A stretch of 8,631 nt of DNA from Deltaproteobacteria bacterium (GTDB lineage Bacteria; UBA10199; DSSB01): positions 1 through 8,631 of the forward strand of contig JAIOPF010000284.1 of assembly GCA_021414045.1 (NCBI GenBank), given 5' to 3'. A program made the position numbers and the translations under genes. Below, one piece after another: positions 1 to 6,578 of the stretch (position 1 is the stretch's first letter; each line of letters opens with the position of its first letter). Under the pieces are notes generated by a model that searched no databases, was not told the DNA's origin, and saw nothing but the letters and a program-made list of their open reading frames with translations.

Positions 1-732
1 CTCGAGCTCGGCGGCAAATCGCCCAACATCGTCTTTCCGGACGCCGAGATGCAGAATGCGGTGAGCGGCGCCCTCAACGCGATTTTCTACAATGGCGGCG
101 AATGCTGTATCGCGGGTTCGCGACTCTTGCTGCACGCCGACATCTACGACGAATTCGTCGAACAGCTGGTCGAGCGCGCCCGCAAGATCAAGGTCGGCCC
201 TCCCCTGGATTGGGATTCGCGCATGGGTCCGATGATCACGCCGCAACACAAGAAGCAGGTCTTGTCCTTTATCGATTGGGGCAAGAAAAACGGATTGAAG
301 CTGCTCTGCGGCGGAGGCGAACCGAAAGATCCCGCACTAGCGCAGGGCAACTACGTCGAACCGACCATCTTCGCGGCCGACTCCAACGACCTCAAGCTCT
401 GCCAAGAGGAGATCTTCGGGCCGGTGCTCACCGTCCTCAAGTTCCACGACGAAGAAGAAGCCCTGCGCATCGCCAACGAAACGATCTACGGCCTTGCCGC
501 GGCCGTCTGGACCAAGGACATCAAACGCGCCTTCCGGGTCGCGAAAAAAATCAAGGCCGGCCAGGTCTGGATCAATCAATATATGTTGGTGACTCCCTTC
601 GCCCCCCACGGCGGTTTCAAGCAGAGCGGTTACGGGAAGGACCTGTCGAAATATTGCCTGGAAGAATACACGCAGATCAAGAATCTCTATGTCGACCTTT
701 CGGACGACGAGTTTTTAAGTCTCTACGAATAA
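1..732 (+). CDS. Aldehyde dehydrogenase family protein, C-terminal part (5' end outside window)
   Basis: Oxidises an aldehyde to the carboxylate with NAD(P)+ in the cytoplasm. The reading frame is open from base 1, so the gene begins left of the window; 243 residues remain of a protein that is normally about 470-500. The fragment starts inside the catalytic domain with LELGGKSP, whose Glu (fragment residue 2) is the general base. The nucleophile motif GGECCIAGSR follows, with the catalytic Cys at fragment residue 36 (bases 106-108). The Glu-Cys distance of 34 residues is canonical. EEIFGPVL, the cofactor-ribose contact, comes later. The C-terminal GGFKQSGYGKDLS and LEEYTQIKNLYV segments resemble betaine-aldehyde or aminobutyraldehyde dehydrogenases more than CoA-acylating types, but the substrate cannot be fixed from this half. 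The gene ends 10 bases from a converging RlpA-like gene, with no visible terminator between them. Confidence 0.95.
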   Translation, partial: LELGGKSPNIVFPDAEMQNAVSGALNAIFYNGGECCIAGSRLLLHADIYDEFVEQLVERARKIKVGPPLDWDSRMGPMITPQHKKQVLSFIDWGKKNGLKLLCGGGEPKDPALAQGNYVEPTIFAADSNDLKLCQEEIFGPVLTVLKFHDEEEALRIANETIYGLAAAVWTKDIKRAFRVAKKIKAGQVWINQYMLVTPFAPHGGFKQSGYGKDLSKYCLEEYTQIKNLYVDLSDDEFLSLYE

Positions 733-742
733 ATAAGTTAGA

Positions 743-1216
743 TTATTCCGCCGAAGCGAGTTCGGTGCTGCTGACTTCCCGAACTTCCATTTTCGCCTGG
801 CCGCTGCGATAGACTCCGAGCTTTTTCGCGGCTGCGTAGGAAAGATCCAGGATTCTCCATTTCATGAAGGGACCTCGGTCGTTCACCCTCACGACGGCTT
901 TCTCGCCGCTGTCGACGTTTTTCAACTCCAGCAAGGTTCCGAAAGGCAAGTCCCGCGAGGCGCAGGTCATGTCGTGCATGTTGTAGCGTTCCCCGCTGGC
1001 GGTGCGATGACCGTGGAAGCCGGGGCCGTACCAAGAGACCATCCCCACCGCGAGAGGTTCCTTCTCGAGAGAGAGATCCAGCTCCGCGGGGGGCGGCGCT
1101 TCGACCTCTTCGATCTTGAAATGCGAGCGAACTTCTTTTTTGATTTTTGCCTCCGCCGTCGGGACGGGCCCAAGGACGCAAAGCAGGATCAGGGGTAGAA
1201 GGGTTCGTCGAAACAT
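743..1216 (-). CDS. RlpA-family septal ring lytic transglycosylase-like protein (short, secreted)
   Basis: Predicted envelope protein of 157 residues. Residues 1-23 form a Sec signal peptide: basic MFRR, a hydrophobic LLPLILLCVL core, then AEA before Lys24. An acidic, proline-containing linker covers about 30-55. A double-psi beta-barrel spans about 57-147 with the family hallmarks GMVSWYGPGFHG, TASGERYNM, LPFGTLLEL, VNDRGPF and RILDLSYAAAKKLG. In characterised RlpA, a Glu and an Asp at these places cleave glycan strands lacking stem peptides; the equivalents here are Glu76 and Asp113, so activity is plausible. The C-terminal SPOR domain that targets RlpA to septa is absent. The Cys in the signal core does not fit a lipobox (Leu precedes it), so I expect a soluble periplasmic protein. 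The ATG is the only start that keeps the signal peptide, and it has no Shine-Dalgarno sequence (see promoter at 1223-1251). Confidence 0.92.
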   Translation of the reverse strand: MFRRTLLPLILLCVLGPVPTAEAKIKKEVRSHFKIEEVEAPPPAELDLSLEKEPLAVGMVSWYGPGFHGHRTASGERYNMHDMTCASRDLPFGTLLELKNVDSGEKAVVRVNDRGPFMKWRILDLSYAAAKKLGVYRSGQAKMEVREVSSTELASAE

Positions 1217-1222
1217 CCGGGA

Positions 1223-1251
1223 GGCCTAGCCATTTTGGCCAGGGTCGTCAA
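1223..1251 (-). promoter_or_regulatory. Candidate promoter of the RlpA-like gene, leaderless geometry
   Basis: On the minus strand TTGACG (1251-1246) is followed by 17 bases, then TAGGCC (1228-1223), then six bases (TCCCGG) directly before the ATG at 1216. The -35 matches the sigma-70 consensus at five of six positions; the -10 is poor. A start site about seven bases after the -10 would fall on the A of ATG, consistent with the missing ribosome-binding site. Confidence 0.4.
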
Positions 1252-1277
1252 CCCGGTCGGGAAAGCGGGCGGGATCA

Positions 1278-1306
1278 TTGACTTTTCCTAGAGCCTTCCC
1301 TAACGT
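1278..1306 (+). promoter_or_regulatory. Candidate promoter of the M24 peptidase gene, leaderless geometry
   Basis: TTGACT (1278-1283), a 17-base spacer and TAACGT (1301-1306) are followed by six bases and the ATG at 1313. The -35 matches consensus at five of six positions and the -10 at three. No purine-rich Shine-Dalgarno sequence lies before the ATG, so transcription would begin at or very near the start codon. This mirrors the divergent promoter at 1223-1251. Confidence 0.45.
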
Positions 1307-1312
1307 AGTCCC

Positions 1313-2458
1313 ATGTCCAAAACGAAAACCTCCGTACCGACCACCCGCCTCATGATCGCCGCCTCCGAGACCGACGCGAACCTTTTTTGGGCGACCAAAT
1401 TCCTCGCGCCCGATCCGGTGATCTTCATCGAGCACCGCAAGAAGCGTTACCTCATCCTCAACGACCTCGAAGTGGATCGCGGCAAGAAGGAAGCGGACGT
1501 CGACAAGGTCCTCAGCTATTCCGAAGTCGAAAAAAAACTCCTGGGCAAGAACGGCAAACGGCCGCAAATGAGCGACGTCATCGGAAAAGTCCTGAACGAC
1601 CTCGGCGCAAAAGAAATCACGGTGCCCGCGACCTTTCCGCTCTCCTTCGCGATCAACTTGCAAAAGCGAAAATTCAAGACGGTCCCCAAGGCCGATCCTT
1701 TTTATGAAGAGCGCGTCTTAAAAACCGCTCAAGAGAAGGCCGCCATCAAATCGGCGCTACGCCATACCTCCGATGCCATCCAAGCCGCCTACAGCATGCT
1801 TGGCGAATCCAAGATCAAGGGAAATCGCATCTACCATGGCGGCGAAGTCCTCACCAGCGAGAGGCTACGCCAAACCATCAACATGCACCTGATGTCCAAA
1901 AACTGCCTCGGCAAACACACCATCGTCGCCGGAGGCAACCAGGCGGTGGATCCTCACTGCGAAGGCTACGGCCCGCTCAAGCCGGGCGAGACCATCGTCA
2001 TGGACGTCTTTCCGCGCTCGATGGACAGCCAATACTTCGCCGACATGACCCGCACCGTGGTCAAGGGCAAGGCGAACGAAAAGATCAAGAAGATGTGGCA
2101 CACGGTAAAGGAAGCCCAGGAAGGCGGGATCAAGCGGATCCGCGCCGGGGTCAACGGACAGGATGTCCATCAATGGATACACGAATATTTTGAGGCACGA
2201 GGATATCACACCGGCAGAGTAGATGGGCGGATGCAGGGCTTCTTCCACGGAACCGGACACGGGTTGGGGCTGGATATCCATGAGGCCCCTCGCGTTTCGA
2301 AAGTCGGGGAGATCCTCAAGGCCGGCACGGTAGTCACCGTCGAGCCCGGGCTCTATTATCAAGGGATCGGCGGTGTGAGGATCGAGGACGTGGTCTACGT
2401 CAAGAAGGACTGCTGCGAAGTGCTCTCGAAATGCCCCAAGATCCTCGAGATTGCTTGA
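1313..2458 (+). CDS. M24-family metallopeptidase (Xaa-Pro aminopeptidase / creatinase-like)
   Basis: Predicted cytoplasmic peptidase of 381 residues that would remove N-terminal residues, probably before proline. Residues 1 to about 135 form the creatinase-like N-terminal domain; the pita-bread catalytic domain runs from about 140 to the end. All five usual metal ligands are visible: Asp231 (VMDVFP), Asp244 (ADMTRTV), His316 (GTGHGLGLDIHE), Glu344 (VEPGLYY) and Glu358 (VRIEDVV), so a two-metal centre should form. The two Asp ligands are 13 residues apart, two more than the usual 11, and the first motif reads DVF rather than the common DxG. The GTGHGLGLDIHE and EPGLYY motifs favour aminopeptidase P over methionine aminopeptidase; prolidase remains possible. 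No signal peptide is seen. The ATG lacks a ribosome-binding site but sits six bases after a -10-like hexamer. It converges with the SHOCT-protein gene across 27 bases. Confidence 0.93.
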   Translation: MSKTKTSVPTTRLMIAASETDANLFWATKFLAPDPVIFIEHRKKRYLILNDLEVDRGKKEADVDKVLSYSEVEKKLLGKNGKRPQMSDVIGKVLNDLGAKEITVPATFPLSFAINLQKRKFKTVPKADPFYEERVLKTAQEKAAIKSALRHTSDAIQAAYSMLGESKIKGNRIYHGGEVLTSERLRQTINMHLMSKNCLGKHTIVAGGNQAVDPHCEGYGPLKPGETIVMDVFPRSMDSQYFADMTRTVVKGKANEKIKKMWHTVKEAQEGGIKRIRAGVNGQDVHQWIHEYFEARGYHTGRVDGRMQGFFHGTGHGLGLDIHEAPRVSKVGEILKAGTVVTVEPGLYYQGIGGVRIEDVVYVKKDCCEVLSKCPKILEIA

Positions 2459-2485
2459 AGCCTCAGCCTAACTCCCATCCCTGAC

Positions 2486-3373
2486 TTACAGATCCTTGAG
2501 AATCTCTTCCTTTTTCTTCTCGTAATCTTTGTCGGTGATCAAACCCTTGTCCTTGAGGGATTTCAGCTCGGTTAAGCGAGCCTGGGCATCACCTTGGTCC
2601 TTCGCCGAAACCACCGGCTTCGCCGGTGCGGCGGTCGTCGTGACCGAAGTCGCGCTGGAAGAGGAAGCATCGCTGGCTTTCGCGGTTTTTTTGCCCTTCT
2701 TCGCTTCCTTCTCGGCCACGGCCTCCTCGCGTAATTTCTCGTCTTGGTCATCGATCGCATTGGCGATTTGCGGCCAATTGGCGGTCAGATCGACGATCAG
2801 CTCCTCGGTGGTATCGAGGGAGAACTTTTGGCCCTGCTGCGGTTCGATGGTGATGCCGATGCCGCGGGCATCGTCGATCAAGCGCTGCCCGATCGTCTTG
2901 GCCTGATAATCGCCCTGAAGCTTAGCTTCGACCTTGATGAAATCGATATGCAGTTCGTTGCCGATGATCCACATGCGGACGACGGTGAGTTTGTCATTGC
3001 GCAATACCACATAGGGGCGCTTCTGCACCACCGACCAGACGACGGCCTGGTCGGGCTTGACCTTGGCGAAGGCATCGACGAGATAAGTCGCGAACTTGTC
3101 GATGTATTCCATCTCGAATATGTCGCGGTTCTTGGATTCCTTGAGGAGGATCAGCTTCTTGCTGTACTTCAGGCTGCGCAGGATGGCCTTAAGGGTGTCT
3201 TCGTCGAAGGTGTAAGGCTGATTGAGATTGACTTCGGGGCCCTTCGGCTTGAATTTCTCGACCTTGACGAAGTTGGCGGCGTTGTTGGGTTGCTCATAGA
3301 TCGTATTGCTGGCCGAGGCCAAGACCGGCAAGACGAGAACCGTGAGAGACAGAATCCATAGCAATTTTTTCAT
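2486..3373 (-). CDS. Secreted protein of unknown core domain with C-terminal SHOCT domain
   Basis: A 295-residue protein whose main domain I do not recognise. Residues 1-21 are a clear Sec signal peptide (MKKLLWILSLTVLVLPVLASA). Residues about 45-210 look like a folded alpha/beta domain: a charged helical stretch with FEMEYIDKFATYLVDAF, then strands VVWSVVQKRPYVVL, LTVVRMWIIG and LHIDFIKVEA. Residues 211-262 are a low-complexity linker rich in Lys, Ala, Ser and Thr. Residues about 263-292 (ARLTELKSLKDKGLITDKDY onward) match the SHOCT pattern, a short two-helix module usually at protein ends and thought to mediate oligomerisation. The start is supported by GGAG at 3382-3379, five bases before ATG, and by a good promoter upstream. 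No neighbour shares an obvious function, and it appears to be a single-gene transcript. The signal peptide and SHOCT are confident; the role is unknown. Confidence 0.88.
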   Translation of the reverse strand: MKKLLWILSLTVLVLPVLASASNTIYEQPNNAANFVKVEKFKPKGPEVNLNQPYTFDEDTLKAILRSLKYSKKLILLKESKNRDIFEMEYIDKFATYLVDAFAKVKPDQAVVWSVVQKRPYVVLRNDKLTVVRMWIIGNELHIDFIKVEAKLQGDYQAKTIGQRLIDDARGIGITIEPQQGQKFSLDTTEELIVDLTANWPQIANAIDDQDEKLREEAVAEKEAKKGKKTAKASDASSSSATSVTTTAAPAKPVVSAKDQGDAQARLTELKSLKDKGLITDKDYEKKKEEILKDL

Positions 3374-3413
3374 GGCAACTCCAACGCGGGCGTGGGGAAT
3401 TTAGGTTTCGGGT

Positions 3414-3442
3414 CTGATATATAAAAAGGCTGGGTAGGTCAA
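3414..3442 (-). promoter_or_regulatory. Sigma-70-type promoter for the SHOCT-protein gene
   Basis: Minus-strand TTGACC (3442-3437) is followed by 17 bases and TATCAG (3419-3414); an overlapping TATATC with a 15-base spacer is an alternative. The element sits in a small AT-rich island. It predicts a 5' leader of roughly 35 bases that contains the GGAG ribosome-binding site, unlike the leaderless layouts at 1223-1306. Confidence 0.5.
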
Positions 3443-3458
3443 CATTCTCAAAATTTTG

Positions 3459-3487
3459 TTGCCTAAGCGAGGGCCTTTCCCCAAGAT
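3459..3487 (+). promoter_or_regulatory. Weak candidate promoter for the DUF2752–aminotransferase cluster
   Basis: TTGCCT (3459-3464), 17 bases, CAAGAT (3482-3487), then six bases to the ATG at 3494. The hexamers are weak, but the spacing repeats that seen before the M24 and RlpA-like genes, and the start codon again has no convincing Shine-Dalgarno sequence. The call rests mainly on geometry. Confidence 0.25.
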
Positions 3488-3493
3488 AGGCCG

Positions 3494-3910
3494 ATGCAAC
3501 GCAGGCTATGGCTGCTACTTCCTTCAGGTTTTCTCTTCGTGACGGCGGTTGGGATCGCGCTTCAGCCCAACCCCGCCGGCCTGGGAACGCACCGCGCCCT
3601 GGGGCTTCCCCAGTGCCTGTTTTTGCAATGGACGGGGTTGCCCTGTCCCAGTTGCGGACTGACGACGAGTTTCACCCACCTGCTGCACGGCCATCTGGGG
3701 GCCGCTTTCGCCGCGCATCCGCTGGGTCCCCTGCTCTTCGTCGCCTTTGCGGCGGGCGCCATTTTATCGATGGCGGAGTTTTTGGATTTTCAAACCCCGC
3801 TGAGCCGTTTTCTGCGTGGCCACGGGATCACGTGGGCTTACGGCGCCCTGGCCTTGTTTCTCGCAGCCTGGATTTTTCGACTACTTTTGATCTGGCGACA
3901 TGCCGGATGA
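3494..3910 (+). CDS. DUF2752-family membrane protein
   Basis: A 138-residue integral membrane protein of unknown function. The family signature is clear: an N-terminal hydrophobic helix (about 5-23), the cysteine motif CPSCGLT at 51-57, followed by a helix carrying LLHGHLGAAFAAHPLGPLLF, as in the family pattern CPxCGLTR...G...A...NPLG. Further membrane segments lie at about 76-94 and 113-134. The two cysteines of CPSCG could bind metal or be redox-active, but the family has no established biochemistry. Here the usual Arg after CGLT is Thr, and the usual Asn of NPLG is His76. It is the first gene of a plus-strand run; the next start codon is 25 bases downstream. No ribosome-binding site is obvious, which fits a start close to the transcript end. 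Confidence 0.85.
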   Translation: MQRRLWLLLPSGFLFVTAVGIALQPNPAGLGTHRALGLPQCLFLQWTGLPCPSCGLTTSFTHLLHGHLGAAFAAHPLGPLLFVAFAAGAILSMAEFLDFQTPLSRFLRGHGITWAYGALALFLAAWIFRLLLIWRHAG

Positions 3911-3923
3911 ACGACAAACCGAA

Positions 3924-3928
3924 AAGGA
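3924..3928 (+). promoter_or_regulatory. Ribosome-binding site that selects the DUF4190 gene start
   Basis: AAGGA with seven bases to the ATG at 3936. An in-frame ATG at 3900 has no such site and would overlap the preceding gene by 11 bases, so 3936 is the preferred start. Confidence 0.6.
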
Positions 3929-3935
3929 CGAACTC

Positions 3936-4289
3936 ATGACGCCTCCCCCTAGCAACCCTCTACCCCCGACTAGCCCCGTGACTCCCACGCCCGCCGTCGG
4001 AGCTCCCGCGCAAAACAACACCAAGGCGACCATCGCCCTGGTCTTGGGAATCCTCAGCCTCGTCTGCTGCGGCTTTTTCGCCGGAATTCCCGCCCTCATC
4101 CTCGGCCGCTCCGAATGCAAGGCCATCGATGAAGGCAGGTCGCCCGAGAGCAACCGCACCATCGCGAAGTTGGGCTGGATCCTAGGACTTGTCGGCACCA
4201 TCTTAAGCGTGCTCGGCGCCTTGATCTATGTCGGCATCATCGCGATGGCCATCATGCAAAGCGGGGCGATGAAGCCCAGCACTTTCTAA
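3936..4289 (+). CDS. DUF4190-family small membrane protein
   Basis: From the ATG at 3936 this is a 117-residue protein. Residues 1-29 are a proline-rich, disordered cytoplasmic tail (MTPPPSNPLPPTSP onward). Residues about 30-107 form the DUF4190 unit: a hydrophobic hairpin with ALVLGILSLVCCGFFAG and IPALILGR, a short polar loop containing SECKAIDEG, and a second long hydrophobic stretch from AKLGWILGLVGTIL through IIAMAI. Proline-rich tail plus two glycine-rich membrane helices with an IPALILG turn is the standard architecture of this family, whose function is unknown. An alternative start at 3900 would add 12 residues (MPDERQTEKDEL) but lacks a ribosome-binding site. It lies between the DUF2752 gene and rsmD, 16 bases before the latter, and is probably co-transcribed with both. 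Confidence 0.85.
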   Translation: MTPPPSNPLPPTSPVTPTPAVGAPAQNNTKATIALVLGILSLVCCGFFAGIPALILGRSECKAIDEGRSPESNRTIAKLGWILGLVGTILSVLGALIYVGIIAMAIMQSGAMKPSTF

Positions 4290-4305
4290 TTCCGCGAAGT
4301 CCATT

Positions 4306-4881
4306 ATGGGTCTCAAGATCGTCGCCGGATCCGCCAAGGGCCGCAAATTACGCGGGCCGAAAACCAAGGGCATCCGTCCGGCGGCGGCGCGAGTCCGCGA
4401 ATCGCTTTTTCAGATCCTGGGAAACCTCGAGGGGCTGCGCGTATTGGACCTGTTCGCCGGCACGGGCAGCATGGGCCTCGAGGCTCTCTCGCGTGGCGCC
4501 GATTCGGTGGTCTTCGTCGATCCCAACCAAGCCGCGGTCTCCCTGCTGTTCCACAACCTCGGGGTCACGAAGTTCCTTGACCGGGCCCATGTGCTCAAGA
4601 AAAAGGCGAACCTCGCCATCGAGTTCCTCCATAAAAAGGGCGACCGTTACGACCTGATCTTCCTCGATCCGCCCTATGACCGAGGTTTCGTCGACGGCAC
4701 CCTGAAGCAGCTGCATCGGTTCCCGCTCCTGAATGAGGACGGTCTCCTGCTCTGCGAGCATTCCCCCCGGGAAATCCCCTCTTTTTTGAGTGGACTGGAA
4801 GTCTCCGATGAACGTAAGTACGGGCAAACGACCGTCACCTTCCTGAAGCCTCGGGCAATGGGCGGCTCCTCCAAGGAATAA
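4306..4881 (+). CDS. rsmD: 16S rRNA (guanine(966)-N(2))-methyltransferase RsmD
   Basis: Uses S-adenosylmethionine to methylate N2 of G966 in helix 31 of 16S rRNA, late in small-subunit assembly. The 191-residue length is normal. Visible features in order: the N-terminal IVAGSAKGRKLRGP segment and RPAAARVRESLFQIL (24-38), both characteristic of RsmD; SAM-binding motif I DLFAGTGS (48-55) followed by GLEALSRGA; the acidic VDPN turn (71-74); and the catalytic DPPY (121-124) typical of guanine/adenine N-methyltransferases. The usual RPTxDRVRE reads RPAAARVRE here, so a normally conserved Thr and Asp are both Ala. The start codon has only a weak GAAG upstream, as expected for a gene 16 bases behind the preceding stop. 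coaD begins four bases after its stop; rsmD–coaD adjacency is widespread in bacteria and supports both assignments. Confidence 0.95.
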   Translation: MGLKIVAGSAKGRKLRGPKTKGIRPAAARVRESLFQILGNLEGLRVLDLFAGTGSMGLEALSRGADSVVFVDPNQAAVSLLFHNLGVTKFLDRAHVLKKKANLAIEFLHKKGDRYDLIFLDPPYDRGFVDGTLKQLHRFPLLNEDGLLLCEHSPREIPSFLSGLEVSDERKYGQTTVTFLKPRAMGGSSKE

Positions 4882-4885
4882 GCCT

Positions 4886-5380
4886 ATGCGCAGCAAAATC
4901 GCGATCTATCCGGGATCTTTCGACCCGCCGACCTACGGCCACATGAACATCGTCGAGCGGGGCCTGGGGATCTTCCAGAAAATCATCATCGCGGTCGCGC
5001 GCAACACGTCCAAAAAATCGCTTTTCACCCCGGAAGAACGGGTGGAGTTGCTGAGAAAACTGTTCAAGGGCAGGCGCGACGTCGAGGTGGATTACTTCGA
5101 GGGCCTATTGGTCGGCTATGCGCTCAAGAAAAAGTCCAACGTCATTCTCCGCGGCTTGCGCACCGTCGCGGATTATGAGTACGAATTGCAGATGTCTTTC
5201 GCGAACAAGAACCTGTCGCCGAACATCGAGACGATCTTCATGATGACCGAGAGCCGGTATTCGCACATTAGCTCGACGATCATCAAAGAAATCGCCTTTT
5301 TCGGCGGTTCGGTGAAAAACATGGTCCACCCCCTGGTCGAAAAGACCATCAAGGCGAAATTGAAGGAGAGAGCGAAGTAA
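4886..5380 (+). CDS. coaD: Pantetheine-phosphate adenylyltransferase (PPAT) CoaD
   Basis: Transfers AMP from ATP to 4'-phosphopantetheine to give dephospho-CoA, the penultimate step of coenzyme A synthesis, in the cytoplasm. The 164 residues match the bacterial enzyme, which is usually a hexamer. Diagnostic motifs are complete: YPGSFDPPTYGHMNIVERG, with the nucleotidyltransferase TxGH at residues 16-19; GLLVGYA; ILRGLRTVADYEYELQMSFA (87-106); and ISSTIIKEIAFFGGSV (128-143), the equivalent of the usual ISSSxVKE. The start is supported by AAGGA eight bases before ATG, lying within the end of rsmD. Translation is probably coupled both upstream (four-base gap from rsmD) and downstream (one-base gap to the aminotransferase). 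Nothing is missing, so a functional essential enzyme is expected. Confidence 0.97.
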   Translation: MRSKIAIYPGSFDPPTYGHMNIVERGLGIFQKIIIAVARNTSKKSLFTPEERVELLRKLFKGRRDVEVDYFEGLLVGYALKKKSNVILRGLRTVADYEYELQMSFANKNLSPNIETIFMMTESRYSHISSTIIKEIAFFGGSVKNMVHPLVEKTIKAKLKERAK

Positions 5381-5381
5381 T

Positions 5382-6578
5382 ATGGTAAAACTCGCCCAAC
5401 GCATCCAAAAAGTGAAACCCTCCCCCACCCTGGCCATCGACACCAAGGCCAAGGCCATGAAAGCGGAAGGCATCGACGTCGTCGGTTTCGGCGCCGGCGA
5501 ACCCGATTTCGACACGCCCGAGCACATCAAGCAGGCCGCGATCGACGCTCTGCACGCGGGCAAGACCAAGTACACCCCGGTCGGCGGCGTCAACGAGCTC
5601 AAGGACGCCATCCTCGCCAAACTCAAGCGCGACAACGGGCTGACCTATACTCGCGACGAGATCCTGGTCAGCTGCGGCGGCAAGCATTCGCTCTACAACA
5701 TCGCCCAGGTCCTGCTCGAAGCGGGCGACGAGGTGATCATTCCCGCGCCTTATTGGGTGAGTTATCCCGATCAAGTGCTGCTCAACGACGCCAAGCCCGT
5801 GGTCGTCGAAACCAAGGAAGAGAACGGATTCAAGATCACGCCGCAAGAGCTCGAGAAGGCGATCACGTCCAACACCAAGGCCTTCGTGCTGAACAGCCCC
5901 TCCAATCCGACGGGCGGCGCCTACACGAGATCCGAACTCGAGGCCATCGCCGAAGTATTGGTGCGCAAGAACGTCGTCTGCATCTCCGACGAGATCTACG
6001 AAAAGATCGTCTACGACGGCTTCGAATTCGTCTCCATCGCCTCGCTGAACGACAAGATCAAGGCCCTGACCATCACCGTCAACGGCGCCAGCAAAGTCTA
6101 CTCGATGACGGGTTGGCGCATGGGCTATGCGGCGGGCCCCAAGGAAATCATCGGCGCCATGACCAAGCTGCAGGGCCAAGTCACGACCAACATCAACAGC
6201 ATGACCCAATGGGCCGTCGTCGCCGCGCTCAATCAATCGCAAGATTTTCTGAAGGATTGGGTGAAGGAATTCCAGCGCCGCCGCGATTACATCGTGAAAC
6301 GCTTCAACGGCATGCCGGGCATCACCTGTTATAACCCGCAGGGCGCCTTCTACGTCTTTCCGAACATCTCCAGCTATCTGGGAAAATCCGCGGGCGGAAA
6401 GAAGATCGAGACCGACTCGGCCTTCTGCGAATACCTGCTCGAGAAGCACCTGGTGGCCTGCGTCGCCGGCAGCGGCTTCGGCGCCCCCGGCTACATGCGT
6501 CTGTCTTATGCGACGAGCATGGCGAACATCGAGAAGGGCCTCGACCGTATCGAGAAAGCCCTCAAGGATTTCGCTTAA
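5382..6578 (+). CDS. Class I PLP-dependent aminotransferase (aspartate aminotransferase, I-beta type)
   Basis: A 398-residue cytoplasmic fold-type I aminotransferase, probably moving amino groups between aspartate/glutamate and 2-oxo acids. Motifs in order: [10 protein letters not shown] (37-46); CGGKHSLYN (98-106), which contacts cofactor phosphate; [10 protein letters not shown] (121-130), with the Trp that stacks on [12 protein letters not shown] (171-179), with Asn175; [12 protein letters not shown] (202-213), with Asp203 and Tyr206; the Schiff-base Lys238 in [20 protein letters not shown] (234-253); and Arg373 in YMRLSYA, which binds the substrate carboxylate. This is the bacterial I-beta subgroup, some of whose members also transaminate prephenate; sequence alone does not separate the two roles. 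Its ATG is one base after the coaD stop, with AAGGAGAG inside the coaD end as ribosome-binding site. The 3' end overlaps the converging aldolase gene by four bases. Confidence 0.94.
   Translation: MVKLAQRIQKVKPSPTLAIDTKAKAMKAEGIDVVGFGAGEPDFDTPEHIKQAAIDALHAGKTKYTPVGGVNELKDAILAKLKRDNGLTYTRDEILVSCGGKHSLYNIAQVLLEAGDEVIIPAPYWVSYPDQVLLNDAKPVVVETKEENGFKITPQELEKAITSNTKAFVLNSPSNPTGGAYTRSELEAIAEVLVRKNVVCISDEIYEKIVYDGFEFVSIASLNDKIKALTITVNGASKVYSMTGWRMGYAAGPKEIIGAMTKLQGQVTTNINSMTQWAVVAALNQSQDFLKDWVKEFQRRRDYIVKRFNGMPGITCYNPQGAFYVFPNISSYLGKSAGGKKIETDSAFCEYLLEKHLVACVAGSGFGAPGYMRLSYATSMANIEKGLDRIEKALKDFA

Noticed and set aside
102..812. A 236-codon frame overlapping the aldehyde dehydrogenase on the same strand
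   Set aside because: Arg/Pro-rich out-of-frame shadow; the overlapping frame carries all aldehyde dehydrogenase motifs.
1169..1216. Lipoprotein signal in the RlpA-like protein (LILLC)
   Set aside because: Leu directly before Cys does not fit the lipobox; an AEA signal peptidase I site at residues 21-23 fits better.
2744..3361. A 205-codon plus-strand frame opposite the SHOCT-protein gene
   Set aside because: Its translation has the Asp/Leu/Val bias of an antisense shadow. The minus-strand gene has a signal peptide, ribosome-binding site, promoter and SHOCT domain.
3900..3935. Upstream ATG as start of the DUF4190 gene
   Set aside because: It would overlap the DUF2752 gene and lacks a ribosome-binding site, while ATG 3936 has AAGGA at seven bases. 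Still possible, so noted in the feature.
5349..6449. A 366-codon open frame antisense to the aminotransferase gene
   Set aside because: It is the complement of a gene with complete catalytic motifs. The translation is an Asp/Val/Gly/Leu-rich string typical of antisense frames in GC-rich genes, with no recognisable domain.
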